A DNA stretch of 64,000 bases from NCBI RefSeq assembly GCF_043642205.1, contig NZ_JBHZSG010000007.1, positions 62,001-126,000 of the forward strand, read 5' to 3'. How positions within the stretch are numbered: the first letter of the stretch is position 1; each line of letters starts with the position of its first letter. The notes below the pieces were generated by a model, which worked only from the letters and a program-made list of their open reading frames with translations, searched no databases and was not told the origin of the DNA. Both the position numbers and the translations under genes were made by a program. The DNA comes from Thalassotalea_A litorea (GTDB lineage Bacteria > Pseudomonadota > Gammaproteobacteria > Enterobacterales > Alteromonadaceae). Below are positions 16,710-25,782 of the stretch, one piece after another.

Positions 16710-17798
16710 CTAACAAAATTTCAGTAATACTTTACCTGATTTTCCAGACGTCGTTGCCGCAGTTAATGCTTCGCTAATATCTTCTAGAGCATAAACGGAT
16801 TCGACCGGTGTGTTGAAGCAGCCAGACAAAGCCATTTTTTTCATTCCTCGCATCAGGCGTATTTTTTCAAATAAGCTTTTTTGGGCCAGCCAGTTACCGG
16901 CAAAAAATCCATGGATTTTCGCACATGGCATCATCAGATCCCGGGAAAATACCTGCGCATCGGCTTTGGCCAACGTCCCGTAAAGCAACATTTGCCCTTG
17001 TATGGTTAAACATGGCAACATCGCTTCGAGTATCTGCCCGCCGATGCAATCCAGAGCATAGTCTACTCCCTTGCCCGCCGTGGCCTGATGCACCTGTTGT
17101 TGGATATGCGCAACAACGCTGTCGTCAGAACATTGTTGTAAAGAGATGACGACATCGGCGCCGATTTCTCGTAAACCTGCAATTTGTGCATCGCGTCTGA
17201 CAATGTTGATGGTTTTAACCCCAAGTTGCGCAGACATGCGAATAACCATTTTCGCCAACGCCGAAGCCCCGCCACTTTGCAGTAACCAGCGACCCTTTTT
17301 AACATTCAAGACATCCGTTAACATGCCATAGGATGAGAGTGGGTTTATCAGTAGCATCGCTGCTTGTTGATCATCGATGGTTTGCGGAACTACAACCGCT
17401 TTTTTGGCGTCAACGATGGTATATTCTTGCCAGGTCCCCATCGGCGGCCCAGCAGAAACAGATACACGTTTTCCTTGTAGCCGGTTTGCCAATATTCCAC
17501 CGCCACTTCCGACAACCATGCCGACCCCTTCGCCACCAGGAATATAAGGCAATTCAGGGTGGGGGTGGTGCCCATTGGGTTGAAATGAGGGCGTATGATC
17601 CTGATTGGCTCTATTCCAAATCAGTCGTTTTAGCGCCACCTGGTAGTCACCGCGAATGTAGTTTAGGTCGCTAGGGTTTATCGCACTGTAGAACATTTTT
17701 ACCAGCACTTGCCCTTTGCCGGGCGTCGGCATCTGTTTTTCTACAAGCTCTAGCTCATTAAAATTATCGGTAAATTGGTTAAGTTGAATTGCTTTCAT
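16710..17798 (-). CDS. MDR-family zinc-free oxidoreductase (quinone/enoyl reductase type)
   Basis: This 362-residue protein begins MKAIQLNQFTDNFNELELVEKQMP, followed by GKGQVLVKMFYSAINPSDLNYIRGDY and YIPGGEGVGMVVGSGGG. The nucleotide-binding region is LLQSGGASALAKMVIRMSAQLG, followed by KGVDYALDCIGG. Zinc-ligand positions are absent. It resembles the paralogue at 10804-11883 in INPSDL, length and domain order. It is monocistronic and convergent with the DUF885-like gene. It may reduce an unsaturated carbonyl compound or CoA ester; the substrate is unknown. Confidence 0.82.
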   Translation of the reverse strand: MKAIQLNQFTDNFNELELVEKQMPTPGKGQVLVKMFYSAINPSDLNYIRGDYQVALKRLIWNRANQDHTPSFQPNGHHPHPELPYIPGGEGVGMVVGSGGGILANRLQGKRVSVSAGPPMGTWQEYTIVDAKKAVVVPQTIDDQQAAMLLINPLSSYGMLTDVLNVKKGRWLLQSGGASALAKMVIRMSAQLGVKTINIVRRDAQIAGLREIGADVVISLQQCSDDSVVAHIQQQVHQATAGKGVDYALDCIGGQILEAMLPCLTIQGQMLLYGTLAKADAQVFSRDLMMPCAKIHGFFAGNWLAQKSLFEKIRLMRGMKKMALSGCFNTPVESVYALEDISEALTAATTSGKSGKVLLKFC

Positions 17799-18156
17799 AA
17801 GAACCTGTTATGCCATGTCTGTTGCATGTTTTGTAATAAGATCAATGCGTTTGCATGATTCGATTAGCTAAAGATACCTCAATATGGGTTGTCGCAACAT
17901 AATTTCTTAAATGCATGTGTACTTGGCTGCGCTGGAAAAACACCCTGGATAGACTAGGCTTAAATCCTTCAGGGCCTTTACATTAAAGGCTCTGGGGTGA
18001 GTTTTAAAGGCGTTTGGACTACGTTACTGATTTTGGCTGTTTTTGAGAGCGGAATAACCATTCTCTGCAATCAAAGCCTTATCTAAAAGCCTTTAAATTC
18101 TCACTGAGTGAGCAATAATTTAATGGGATTGGTATAAGTGAAGGTGTGATGTACTT
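17799..18156. other. Intergenic region with a partial MITE copy
   Basis: This 358-bp gap upstream of the PrcB-like gene has its right part (17996-18134) occupied by a 139-bp copy of the MITE left half. A short inverted repeat, CCTTTA/TAAAGG, sits at 17975-17990. The left part shows no clear feature apart from the upstream region of the minus-strand MDR gene. Confidence 0.6.
17996..18134 (-). repeat. Partial, inverted copy of the MITE-like element
   Basis: This stretch aligns without gaps to 10550-10412 in reverse orientation, with about 8 differences in 139 bp. Its outer end is GATTGGTA followed by TAA, the same terminus and flank as the complete copy read in reverse. No matching second inverted repeat was found to the left, so it is a truncated or rearranged copy. 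It ends 22 bp before the next start codon. Confidence 0.85.
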
Positions 18157-18633
18157 ATGAAACGAACAACAAATGGATTTATATTAATTCTGTCCGCTAT
18201 ATTATCGTTACTGACTCCAGTAACTTATGCCGCAAAGCGAGCCATTCCCTATCAAGTGCTGTATCAAGAATCCGAGCATGATGCTGATAGTTTTGCCAGT
18301 AAAACGATTATGGTGATCCGCGATTGGAACGCCTATACCGATGCGGTCGTAAAACACACGAATGAAGAGATAGTTGATGTAAATTTCTCCCAGTCACAGG
18401 TGCTGATGATTGATATGGGCAACCGCCCCAATACCGGTTATGGACTAAAAATAAACAGGGTATTAGAGTTTGACCATCATATTGTCGTGTATACAAAATT
18501 TAGCGTATTACACGATACATCGGGAGAATGTTTGCCGGGAGAGGCGATAACGAACCCCATTGTATTTCTCAAAATCAATTCTCTGAAAGAGATTATTGTC
18601 AGGGAAAAATATAAACCGGTGACGTGTCGCTAA
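18157..18633 (+). CDS. Secreted protein with PrcB-like domain
   Basis: This 158-residue protein has an N-terminal signal peptide (FILILSAILSLLTPVTYA, cleavage near residue 26). The core, SQVLMIDMGNRPNTGYGLKINRVLEFDHHIVVYTK, matches the pattern of the protease-complex PrcB C-terminal domain (G.rpTGGY.i.i..v...). Two Cys near the C-terminus (ECLPG and VTCR) could form a disulfide in the periplasm. No function can be assigned beyond this small domain. The truncated MITE ends just upstream and may contribute its promoter. The stop codon overlaps the convergent gene by 4 bp. Confidence 0.72.
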   Translation: MKRTTNGFILILSAILSLLTPVTYAAKRAIPYQVLYQESEHDADSFASKTIMVIRDWNAYTDAVVKHTNEEIVDVNFSQSQVLMIDMGNRPNTGYGLKINRVLEFDHHIVVYTKFSVLHDTSGECLPGEAITNPIVFLKINSLKEIIVREKYKPVTCR

Positions 18634-19223
18634 AGCATACTGATCAATAAACCTAATCCGCAAATGATACTGAGCAAAAGGATCACCTGTAACAACGTAA
18701 AGCGTTGCTGAGGTTCATTATGCTGATTTACCATCGCACAGGGCTGGCTGTGCTCGTTTGTTGCATCGGTGCTGTATTCTATCGCGGTTGTCTCATGCGT
18801 TGTAGGCTCAATAGCATTAACTGATTGTGGTGGGTTGTCTTTGCTTACCTCCGGCGTTGGTAGGTCGGCATCAATGATAAGGGCTTGCTGGAGAGGTGTC
18901 GGTGCGTCATTCGAACTATCTTTGTTGACGACAGAGGCAGCGATAATTTCTTCACTGAGTTCCTGTTTGCCTTTATCGTCGGGTATTTGGACTTGCATGA
19001 CCAATTGGCCGCAGACTACCGCTTCACCTGATTCAATTAGCATATTGGCAATGGTTCCGCTTTCGGGAGTCGTTACTTCTAAAACTACCGAATCGGTTTC
19101 AACAATAAAAAGAATGTCCTGTGCACTGACCTGCATACCTTGCTCGACATAAATATCAATCACTCTTGCCTGTTCTTTTTTATCGTCAAACTCCGGTATG
19201 GTTATATCGATATTCATGGTCAT
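18630..19223 (-). CDS. Membrane-anchored lipoyl/biotinyl-like domain protein lacking the acceptor lysine
   Basis: This 197-residue protein has residues 3-80 matching a lipoyl/biotinyl attachment domain (IDITIPEF, VIDIYVEQGMQVSAQDILFIVETDSVVLEV, PESGTIANMLIESGEAVVCGQLVMQV). The normally modified lysine of the ETDKVV motif is Ser45 (ETDSVV). A Ser/Pro/Thr-rich linker of about 90 residues follows, and residues 178-196 form a single C-terminal transmembrane helix, so the domain would be tail-anchored and cytoplasmic. It is not in a 2-oxoacid dehydrogenase or carboxylase operon. Modification by lipoate or biotin is unlikely. Function unknown. Confidence 0.78.
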   Translation of the reverse strand: MTMNIDITIPEFDDKKEQARVIDIYVEQGMQVSAQDILFIVETDSVVLEVTTPESGTIANMLIESGEAVVCGQLVMQVQIPDDKGKQELSEEIIAASVVNKDSSNDAPTPLQQALIIDADLPTPEVSKDNPPQSVNAIEPTTHETTAIEYSTDATNEHSQPCAMVNQHNEPQQRFTLLQVILLLSIICGLGLLISML

Positions 19224-19305
19224 TCCATTTCAGCACTTTCTAACCAGAATACTCGGGAGAAATGCAAAAGCAATGAAAAAGGCGGAATAATGTTGCGCTC
19301 GAAAT

Positions 19306-19332
19306 GAAAAAGCTCAGGACAAATAACCCTGA
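19306..19332 (-). terminator. Rho-independent terminator after fre
   Basis: On the minus strand CCCTGAGCT-type arms (AGCTCAGG / CCTGAGCT) around a 9-nt loop are followed by a short T-run, about 40 bp past the fre stop codon. It separates fre from the lipoyl-like gene. Confidence 0.75.
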
Positions 19333-19370
19333 GCTCTTTGTTTGTATGCAATTTGGAACGGACGTGGAAA

Positions 19371-20069
19371 TTATTTTATAAACGCGAATGCATCGGCATA
19401 CATGTGTTCTACTGCAGCGCCTTTTTTGATGAATTCGTCCCGTAAAAAACCCACCATATCGAATCGGCCGGCAAGATAAATATCGTAAGGCTCTAGTGAA
19501 AAAATATCTTCCATCAGTGGTTCGTGTACTTTACCTACCCGACCTTTCCAGTTAGCCGTAGCCGTCTCAACGATGGGGAAAAACTTAGCGCGAGGTAATT
19601 GATTAACCAGCGCTTTGGTTTCAGCTAATTGATAACAGGCAGATTCATCACGAAGACCCCAGTAGACCCAAACCGGACGCTCGGTTTGTGATTTCACTAA
19701 CTGACCCAGGATCGATTTTATGTAAGAAAAACCAGTACCGCCGGCCAGTAAAATGACGGGGCGATGGCTTTCTTCGCGCAAATGCGCATTACCAGCGGGC
19801 ATTTCCACAGTCACGGTTTCATTGGCTTTTACATGGTCAATAACCTGCATTGCCCAGCCGTCGGCGGCAAATGCCCCAATTTGCAACTCGATCAATTCAT
19901 CACCCGGGCTGCTGGCGATGGAGAAAGGGCGCTTATCATCTTCACTCATCACGAAATTCAGATATTGACCGGCGTTAAAGTCACATGCCTGTTCAGGTTT
20001 TAACAATATTTGGTATACGTGTGCCGTCAACGGCGTGATGGAGTGAACGTTACAGCTAATGGTGTTCAT
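19371..20069 (-). CDS. fre: NAD(P)H-flavin reductase
   Basis: The protein is about 232 residues if it starts at the ATG of MNTISCNVHS (20069), which aligns with E. coli Fre; an upstream in-frame ATG at 20087 adds only six residues. The flavin-binding motif is RPFSIASSP and the NAD(P)H-binding motif is VILLAGGTGFSYIKSIL, with DIYLAGRFDMV and a C-terminal DAFAFIK as in Fre. It reduces free flavins in the cytoplasm for use by other enzymes. It lies 202 bp downstream of ubiD, the usual gammaproteobacterial neighbour, and may share its transcript. Confidence 0.94.
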   Translation of the reverse strand: MNTISCNVHSITPLTAHVYQILLKPEQACDFNAGQYLNFVMSEDDKRPFSIASSPGDELIELQIGAFAADGWAMQVIDHVKANETVTVEMPAGNAHLREESHRPVILLAGGTGFSYIKSILGQLVKSQTERPVWVYWGLRDESACYQLAETKALVNQLPRAKFFPIVETATANWKGRVGKVHEPLMEDIFSLEPYDIYLAGRFDMVGFLRDEFIKKGAAVEHMYADAFAFIK

Positions 20070-20271
20070 TTCTAATTTGCTTCTCATTTAACATGTTTTG
20101 GCCAGTCAATCCTAACAATGCCCGATACCCAGGTATTCGGTTTAGATTTGCTATAAGCCTAGCCCAGATAATTTACTCAGAAAAATTTTTGCGCGGTTTA
20201 GCAAACGTATTGGTAAGCCAACCTATCCACACCGATCATTATCTTGCCATCAGTGTCGCGCATTTTTCGAT

Positions 20272-21741
20272 TTACTCGCTGATCGCCAGATCATCCCAAA
20301 GTGCATCGACCTCATCGATAACGTCTTGGTCCATGATAATTGGCGTGCCCCATTCCCGGTCGGTTTCTCCCGGCCACTTATTGGTAGCATCCATGCCCAT
20401 TTTCGACCCTAAGCCGGATACTGGTGAGGCAAAGTCGAGATAATCAATCGGAGTATTCTCAACCAATGTGGTATCTCTGGCCGGATCCATGCGGGTTGTC
20501 ATTGCCCAAATCACATCTTCCCAGTTACGGGCATCGACATCGTCATCACAGACAATGACGAATTTGGTGTACATAAACTGTCGCAGAAACGACCATACGC
20601 CCATCATTACCCGTTTCGCATGCCCTGGATATTGCTTCTTCATAGTGACTACCGCCATGCGATAGGAGCAACCTTCCGGCGGAAGATAAAAATCAACAAT
20701 CTCAGGAAACTGTTTTTGAATCAAGGGTACAAAGACTTCATTTAACGCGACGCCTAAAATCGCCGGTTCATCCGGTGGACGTCCAGTATAGGTGCTGTGA
20801 TAAATCGGTTCTTTGCGATGAGTGATATGAGTCACGGTAAATACCGGGAAGTCATCCACTTCATTGTAATAACCAGTATGATCCCCATAAGGTCCTTCTG
20901 GAGCCATTTCATCTGGATCGATATAACCTTCAAGCACAATCTCTGCCGAAGCTGGCACTTCCAGATCATTGCTAACACATTTAACCACTTCGGTTTTACT
21001 GCCGCGTAACAGACCCGCAAAGGCATACTCAGATAAAGAGTCTGGTACTGGCGTTACGGCACCTAAGATGGTTGCTGGATCGGCGCCTAGTGCAACGGAT
21101 ACAGGAAACTTCTCGCCGGGATGACGTTGTTTAAATTCCTGAAAATCTAACGCGCCGCCGCGGTGTGATAGCCAACGCATGATGACTTTATTGGGACCGA
21201 GCAATTGTTGCCGATAGATGCCGAGATTCTGGCGTTCTTTCTCTGGCCCACGGGTAACCGTTAAGCCCCAGGTAATAAGGGGAGCTACATCGCCTGGCCA
21301 GCAACGCTGAATCGGTAGTTTGGATAAATCTACATCATCGCCGCTGATGACAAAGTCCTGACAAGGAGCCTTTTTTAATCGTTTAGCGGGCATATTTAAA
21401 ACTTGTTTGAAGATTGGCATCTTGTCGATGGCATCTTTAAACCCTTTGGGCGGCTCTGGCTCTTTGAGCATGGCTAACAGTTTGCCGACATCACGCAGTG
21501 CCTCGACGTTGTCCTGGCCCATCGCCATAGCAACCCGCTCAGGTGTACCGAACAAGTTGGTGAGAACCGGCATATCGTGGCCTATAGGGTTTTCAAACAA
21601 CAACGCCGGTCCCTTGGCTTTCAGGGTTCTGTCACTGATTTCCGTCATTACCAAATCGGTAGAAATTGGCTGGCGAATGCGCTTTAACTGGCCTTGTTCT
21701 TCCAGTTTGTTAATAAAGTCGCGTAAATCTTTGTATTTCAT
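20272..21741 (-). CDS. ubiD: 4-hydroxy-3-polyprenylbenzoate decarboxylase
   Basis: This 489-residue protein is full length for UbiD. It begins MKYKDLRDFINKLEEQGQLKRI and carries PVSVALGADPATILGAVTPVPD, EIVLEGYIDPDEMAPEGPYGDHTGYYNEVDDFPV and FVIVCDDDVDARNWEDVIWAM. It uses prenylated FMN, made by UbiX, to decarboxylate the polyprenyl-hydroxybenzoate intermediate of ubiquinone synthesis. The Glu of the E..PYGD region and the Mn2+/FMN-binding residues appear conserved. It is followed by fre. Confidence 0.96.
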   Translation of the reverse strand: MKYKDLRDFINKLEEQGQLKRIRQPISTDLVMTEISDRTLKAKGPALLFENPIGHDMPVLTNLFGTPERVAMAMGQDNVEALRDVGKLLAMLKEPEPPKGFKDAIDKMPIFKQVLNMPAKRLKKAPCQDFVISGDDVDLSKLPIQRCWPGDVAPLITWGLTVTRGPEKERQNLGIYRQQLLGPNKVIMRWLSHRGGALDFQEFKQRHPGEKFPVSVALGADPATILGAVTPVPDSLSEYAFAGLLRGSKTEVVKCVSNDLEVPASAEIVLEGYIDPDEMAPEGPYGDHTGYYNEVDDFPVFTVTHITHRKEPIYHSTYTGRPPDEPAILGVALNEVFVPLIQKQFPEIVDFYLPPEGCSYRMAVVTMKKQYPGHAKRVMMGVWSFLRQFMYTKFVIVCDDDVDARNWEDVIWAMTTRMDPARDTTLVENTPIDYLDFASPVSGLGSKMGMDATNKWPGETDREWGTPIIMDQDVIDEVDALWDDLAISE

Positions 21742-21897
21742 AAAGTCCGCTAAACGCTGTGGTCACACAAATGCTGGCTATTATAACGGCTGACGAGGAG
21801 AAAGCCCAACAAACCCGTTGTTTAATCAAAAAGTTGAGTGTTGGCTCTCAAGAAACTAATCTTGTTGTTTTAATGTATTGTTTTATATCAGTTAATA

Positions 21898-22440
21898 GTG
21901 AACCGTATGAAAAGAAATAAACAAATACGCCTGTTAGCGTTGATCGTTGCGACTTTTGCCTGGCCGGCGATGGCCAATAGCAAGTGCAGTACAGACGAAT
22001 TCCGTCAGTTTGATTTTTGGTTGGGTAATTGGCAGGTCATCAATGAAACTACGGGCGCCGCTAACAGTAGTAATGCCGCATCAATGAGTAAAATCAGTAA
22101 AATTCTTGGCGGTTGCAGTATTCTTGAGGAGTACCAAACAGCGAATGGCTTTCGTGGTAAAAGTCTGAATATTTTTAATGCGCAGACACAAAGTTGGCAC
22201 CAGACCTGGGTGGATAATTCCGGTTTGCTATTGCAACTTGAGGGTAAGTTTGTCGATGGCGTGATGGTATTAATGGGCGAAGTTATCGACAAAGATGGCA
22301 AGGCAGTTGAGCAAAAAATTAGCTGGCAGGCGCTGGACAATGGCGATGTTCGCCAAATTTGGGCGCAACGGGATATTGATGGCAAGTGGCAAGTCTTGTT
22401 TAATGGCCGGTATGTCAAAGCGGACGTTAAAAATCCTTAA
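21898..22440 (+). CDS. Secreted conserved protein of unknown function (FDFWLGNW type)
   Basis: This 180-residue protein has a signal peptide (IRLLALIVATFAWPAMA) and a mature domain starting SKCSTDEFRQFDFWLGNWQV, followed by GGCSILEEYQTANGFRGKSLNIF and WHQTWVDNSG. This pattern recurs in many small secreted or periplasmic proteins, some labelled DUF1579-like, with a calycin-style beta-barrel expected. The start is GTG at 21898 or ATG at 21907; neither has a strong ribosome site. No operon partner. Function unknown. Confidence 0.72.
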   Translation: MNRMKRNKQIRLLALIVATFAWPAMANSKCSTDEFRQFDFWLGNWQVINETTGAANSSNAASMSKISKILGGCSILEEYQTANGFRGKSLNIFNAQTQSWHQTWVDNSGLLLQLEGKFVDGVMVLMGEVIDKDGKAVEQKISWQALDNGDVRQIWAQRDIDGKWQVLFNGRYVKADVKNP

Positions 22441-22575
22441 GAGCGTAAACTGGAGCGCACTCTCGGTAGAGGGTGGCAGGTTTCAGGAAAAACCAAAAAC
22501 CCTGCGTCATTCCAAACTTGATTTAACCTTCCTTAGTACGTATCGCAAGCGATAATCGGATATGTCGCCAAGAAA

Positions 22576-23985
22576 TCAAGGACTAATCTCGCGTACCGGC
22601 CAATCTGGTAACTTCTCCTGTAAATCCGAAAGAATCACCGAGCGATCACCGCGCAATACGATTAACGGTTTACGAGAAAACAGTGTCGCAGCTTCACCTT
22701 GCAAGCTACTAGGACTTTGCGCAGCTAACCATTGGCTAAGGGGTATATGAGTTTTCAGTAGATCCTGCACGTAGGCCCCGTGTGCCGAGTAAGCTGAGGC
22801 GTAACGCAGACGCTCCTGACTTTGCAGATATTGTTGCAACGCATCAAACTCTGCCTTGGACATCGGTGATTGCCGTGCCAGTTCCAGGTGATCCAACACA
22901 CCTTTGACGAAAGCGCCGGTATGCTCGACACCTGTACTGGCGGAGAACCTCAAAACTGTAGAAAGAGGATTGTCACCACAGTAACCACTAACTCCGTAAG
23001 TCAGGCCCCTAACCACCCGAAGATCGTAAAAAAGGCGACCACTAAATCCTCTAGCTAACCAACTGGCAAAACTTCGGCAAGCCTCTGGAGTTGAATCTTC
23101 GTCTTGTAGTAACCGATAGCCGATTCTGACCTGAGTCTGCATGGCACCCGGAGCATCGATTAACAAGATTTCTCCGTCACCAGATTCAGGCTCGCTGGCA
23201 ACTGTACTCGAGGGTTGTGGCTGTGGCTGCGGCAACCATGACATAGTGCCTGCCAGTTCCTGCGATTCTGCCGTGCTACCATAGCTAATCAATAACCATT
23301 GATTATCTGCGACCAGTTTTTCCAAAAGTTGTGTCACAACAGCTTGATCTAGTCCTTTGATAAGTTCCGGATCCTCTTGGCTGGTCAAATAAGGGTGATT
23401 CTCCCCTAACACTGTTTTTTCCCAAACCCGATCAATTTCGCTGCCAGTGACAGCCTCAAACTGACGTTGAAGGCCCTGCTGGCGCTGCACTTCACGAAGA
23501 TCTAAATCGGCATAACCCTCTGCCCGCAAAAATCCCAATAAACTAGCGACTATCTTTTGTGGGGAAACCGCGGTCGGGCAATTCATGCTCAGCTCCAAAA
23601 TATGCCGACCAGTGCGCCCTCCCAATCCAGCGCTGCAAGGCAACGAATAATCACTCTGCAAAGCCAACGAGCGCAGCTGAAACAGCCCCCGCAACAGTGC
23701 TTCCTCTTTCAGTGGTTTATCCGGGCTAAGCCCAACCAACACCCATTTCTGCTGACCATCATTGTTTGCGGCAAAACGATGCCAGTGGTGACCGGAGGCA
23801 AGCATTGTAATCTCTGGGCTGGGTACTAATGTTGGTGCCAGAGGAGCCACATGAGGCAGATTGTTAGATGTAAACTCAGGTAGGGTTGGAGCTTGCACCT
23901 CGGTGAAGTTAATGCTTGCGTGTTGGCAACCACTTAGCCCCAAATTTATCGCGACCAATAACGCGGTAACAAAACGATTTTTCAT
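22576..23985 (-). CDS. M16 peptidase family lipoprotein, non-catalytic subunit type
   Basis: This 469-residue protein has a lipoprotein signal peptide ending LGLSGCQH. It has the M16 two-domain layout but no HxxEH zinc motif in the N-terminal half. The C-terminal half keeps the substrate-binding Arg/Tyr pair in VVRGLTYGVSGYCG. This matches the inactive partner in heterodimeric M16 peptidases. Its ATG overlaps the stop of the active-type M16 gene by 4 bp, so the two products are probably made together and pair in the periplasm at a membrane. Substrate peptides are unknown. Confidence 0.85.
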   Translation of the reverse strand: MKNRFVTALLVAINLGLSGCQHASINFTEVQAPTLPEFTSNNLPHVAPLAPTLVPSPEITMLASGHHWHRFAANNDGQQKWVLVGLSPDKPLKEEALLRGLFQLRSLALQSDYSLPCSAGLGGRTGRHILELSMNCPTAVSPQKIVASLLGFLRAEGYADLDLREVQRQQGLQRQFEAVTGSEIDRVWEKTVLGENHPYLTSQEDPELIKGLDQAVVTQLLEKLVADNQWLLISYGSTAESQELAGTMSWLPQPQPQPSSTVASEPESGDGEILLIDAPGAMQTQVRIGYRLLQDEDSTPEACRSFASWLARGFSGRLFYDLRVVRGLTYGVSGYCGDNPLSTVLRFSASTGVEHTGAFVKGVLDHLELARQSPMSKAEFDALQQYLQSQERLRYASAYSAHGAYVQDLLKTHIPLSQWLAAQSPSSLQGEAATLFSRKPLIVLRGDRSVILSDLQEKLPDWPVREISP

Positions 23986-25415
23986 AGAAATTTTGCCTCG
24001 AGGCTATCGGCCCAGGAGTCGGGCAACCACTCGAGGACCTGCTTACCCCAACGCTTGTACCAGGGCGGCTGCAGGTCCAGCCGCAAAGTCCCCGCCTTAA
24101 AATAGTCCTGGGCGACTCGTTGAATTTGCTCCGGCGTCACCTTCTCAATCCGAGCCCAGGGACCCGTTAAAGGTGTTAAAGTATCCCGCTTTGAGGTTGC
24201 TGATAAAGAAATAGCCAAAGCCTGAGGATTATTCAGAAGATTAAGTTGCTTGTTCAGCCAGTTAACCTTGAGCCGATTAAGCTGTATCTCATTCATTGGT
24301 GTTTGCGCCAGGTCGTCTATCAAAACTTTCACATTATGCGCCAGACGATCTAATGACGCCCGAGCGCGGGGTACTAGGGCTAACGCGGTCAGACCATGCA
24401 ATTCCGCCCTCAGAGGATATGAAACAACCATTAACTGATCGGGATCAGACAACCGAGTTTGCTTAATCAGGCTGGCAGAATCTTGCACCAGGTAACGCTC
24501 CAGTAAAGCGATGGCTGCTGCGTCCGAGTGGCTGCTGGGTACGGTATGCCAGCCAAGCAATAATACTGGCCAGGGACCACGAGTATCGGTAATTGAACCA
24601 TGGTATTCACCACGCTCGATGGTAAGGGGTTGAATGTTTTTAAGCAGAGCTGGTGTAGTATTGTTCCAGGAGGCAAACTCACGTTCCACCCAAGTTAATG
24701 TATCACTTTGCAGCGCGCCTACCAGACTTAGTTGCATAGTCTCAGGGCGATAATGCTGGCGATGAAACTCGGTAAGGCTATCCGGGGTGGCGGCCAGTAG
24801 ATCTTCTCTTACACCGATAATGGGGTGACCATATGGAGTTCCCGCCACTAATGTCAGCAGATGCTCCATCGCGGGGCGCACATAAGGTTGCATATCGACG
24901 GTTTGCGCCATCTCTTGCAATACGGTGCCGATTTCGCTGTTCACACTTGCCTCGCTTAGCACCGGTCGTTGAAAGCGGTCTGCATCCAACACCAGTCCTA
25001 ATTCCAGCGCTTCTGCAGGTAAAGTTAGATAAAAGTTAGTGTAATCAAATGACGTTGTGGCATTAAAACGCCCAGCGTAAGCACCGATGGTTTGTATATA
25101 GGTATCACCCGGCGCGTGCTCACTGCCCTTAAACAGCATATGCTCAAATAAGTGCGCATAACCTCGCTCATTCGCCCGTTCATCCCTTGATCCAACTTCA
25201 AACTGACTAGCGATGGAAACACTCTGAGTGTCTGGTAACGACAATAAGCGCAACTGCAGGCCGTTAGCCAGAGTGCGATATTGTATCTTTGACTCCCAAT
25301 CGTAAAGAGGCTGTGCCATCTGCGCTAAAGATGTGGCGGTGTGCTCTTGCGCCGACAAGGTTCCAAACAAGGATAACGCCACAGCTAAAAGCGTTCCGTT
25401 GCTAACTAAGCTCAC
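23982..25415 (-). CDS. M16 zinc peptidase, catalytic subunit type
   Basis: This 477-residue protein has the inverted zinc motif HLFEHMLFKG (HxxEH, about residues 88-92) and a downstream Glu-rich segment SVNSEIGTVLQEM that supplies the third ligand. A signal peptide (GTLLAVALSLFGTLSAQ) implies periplasmic location. The start is GTG at 25415, preceded by AGGAAAGTACT. It is the upstream partner of the inactive M16 lipoprotein and likely degrades small peptides in the periplasm together with it. The flanking genes also encode secreted peptidases. Confidence 0.9.
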   Translation of the reverse strand: MSLVSNGTLLAVALSLFGTLSAQEHTATSLAQMAQPLYDWESKIQYRTLANGLQLRLLSLPDTQSVSIASQFEVGSRDERANERGYAHLFEHMLFKGSEHAPGDTYIQTIGAYAGRFNATTSFDYTNFYLTLPAEALELGLVLDADRFQRPVLSEASVNSEIGTVLQEMAQTVDMQPYVRPAMEHLLTLVAGTPYGHPIIGVREDLLAATPDSLTEFHRQHYRPETMQLSLVGALQSDTLTWVEREFASWNNTTPALLKNIQPLTIERGEYHGSITDTRGPWPVLLLGWHTVPSSHSDAAAIALLERYLVQDSASLIKQTRLSDPDQLMVVSYPLRAELHGLTALALVPRARASLDRLAHNVKVLIDDLAQTPMNEIQLNRLKVNWLNKQLNLLNNPQALAISLSATSKRDTLTPLTGPWARIEKVTPEQIQRVAQDYFKAGTLRLDLQPPWYKRWGKQVLEWLPDSWADSLEAKFL

Positions 25416-25782
25416 AGTACTTTCCTATTAAACAGGCCAAATCGATTCTGTTTGTAGTGACCCTGAGAATCAATGGTGCGGCAACAACAGCGGTGAAAAG
25501 TAAGGTGTATGGTGACGGGTTAACACTGATATTCATTGCAATTCTCTTTAATGATCCGTGAAAATTCATGCAAAGAAGTACACCATGTTACTTACTAGCA
25601 ATAAGAAATTAAAGCATTAAAAACAGATTGTTATGGCGTTTGCCTGCTCACTTCCATGTGCTTGTGCATTTTCTGCATACCGGCCGTCCTTGGCCGTAAC
25701 CCAAAATGTGACAACGAGAACATTTTATCCCTCGACGACAGTCTTCTTATAACAGAAACGGTGCGTTAGCACCGTTTCTTAA
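25416..25782. other. Intergenic region between S10 and M16 genes
   Basis: This 367-bp gap upstream of the M16 pair carries, at its left end, the hairpin that ends the S10 gene. The rest holds no recognisable ORF, repeat or RNA and should contain the M16 operon promoter. Confidence 0.55.
25754..25779 (-). terminator. Hairpin terminator after the S10 peptidase gene
   Basis: An 11-bp stem, AGAAACGGTGC / GCACCGTTTCT, with a GTTA loop sits just 3' of the S10 stop codon on the minus strand. Its T-run is weak, so intrinsic termination may be partial. Confidence 0.65.
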
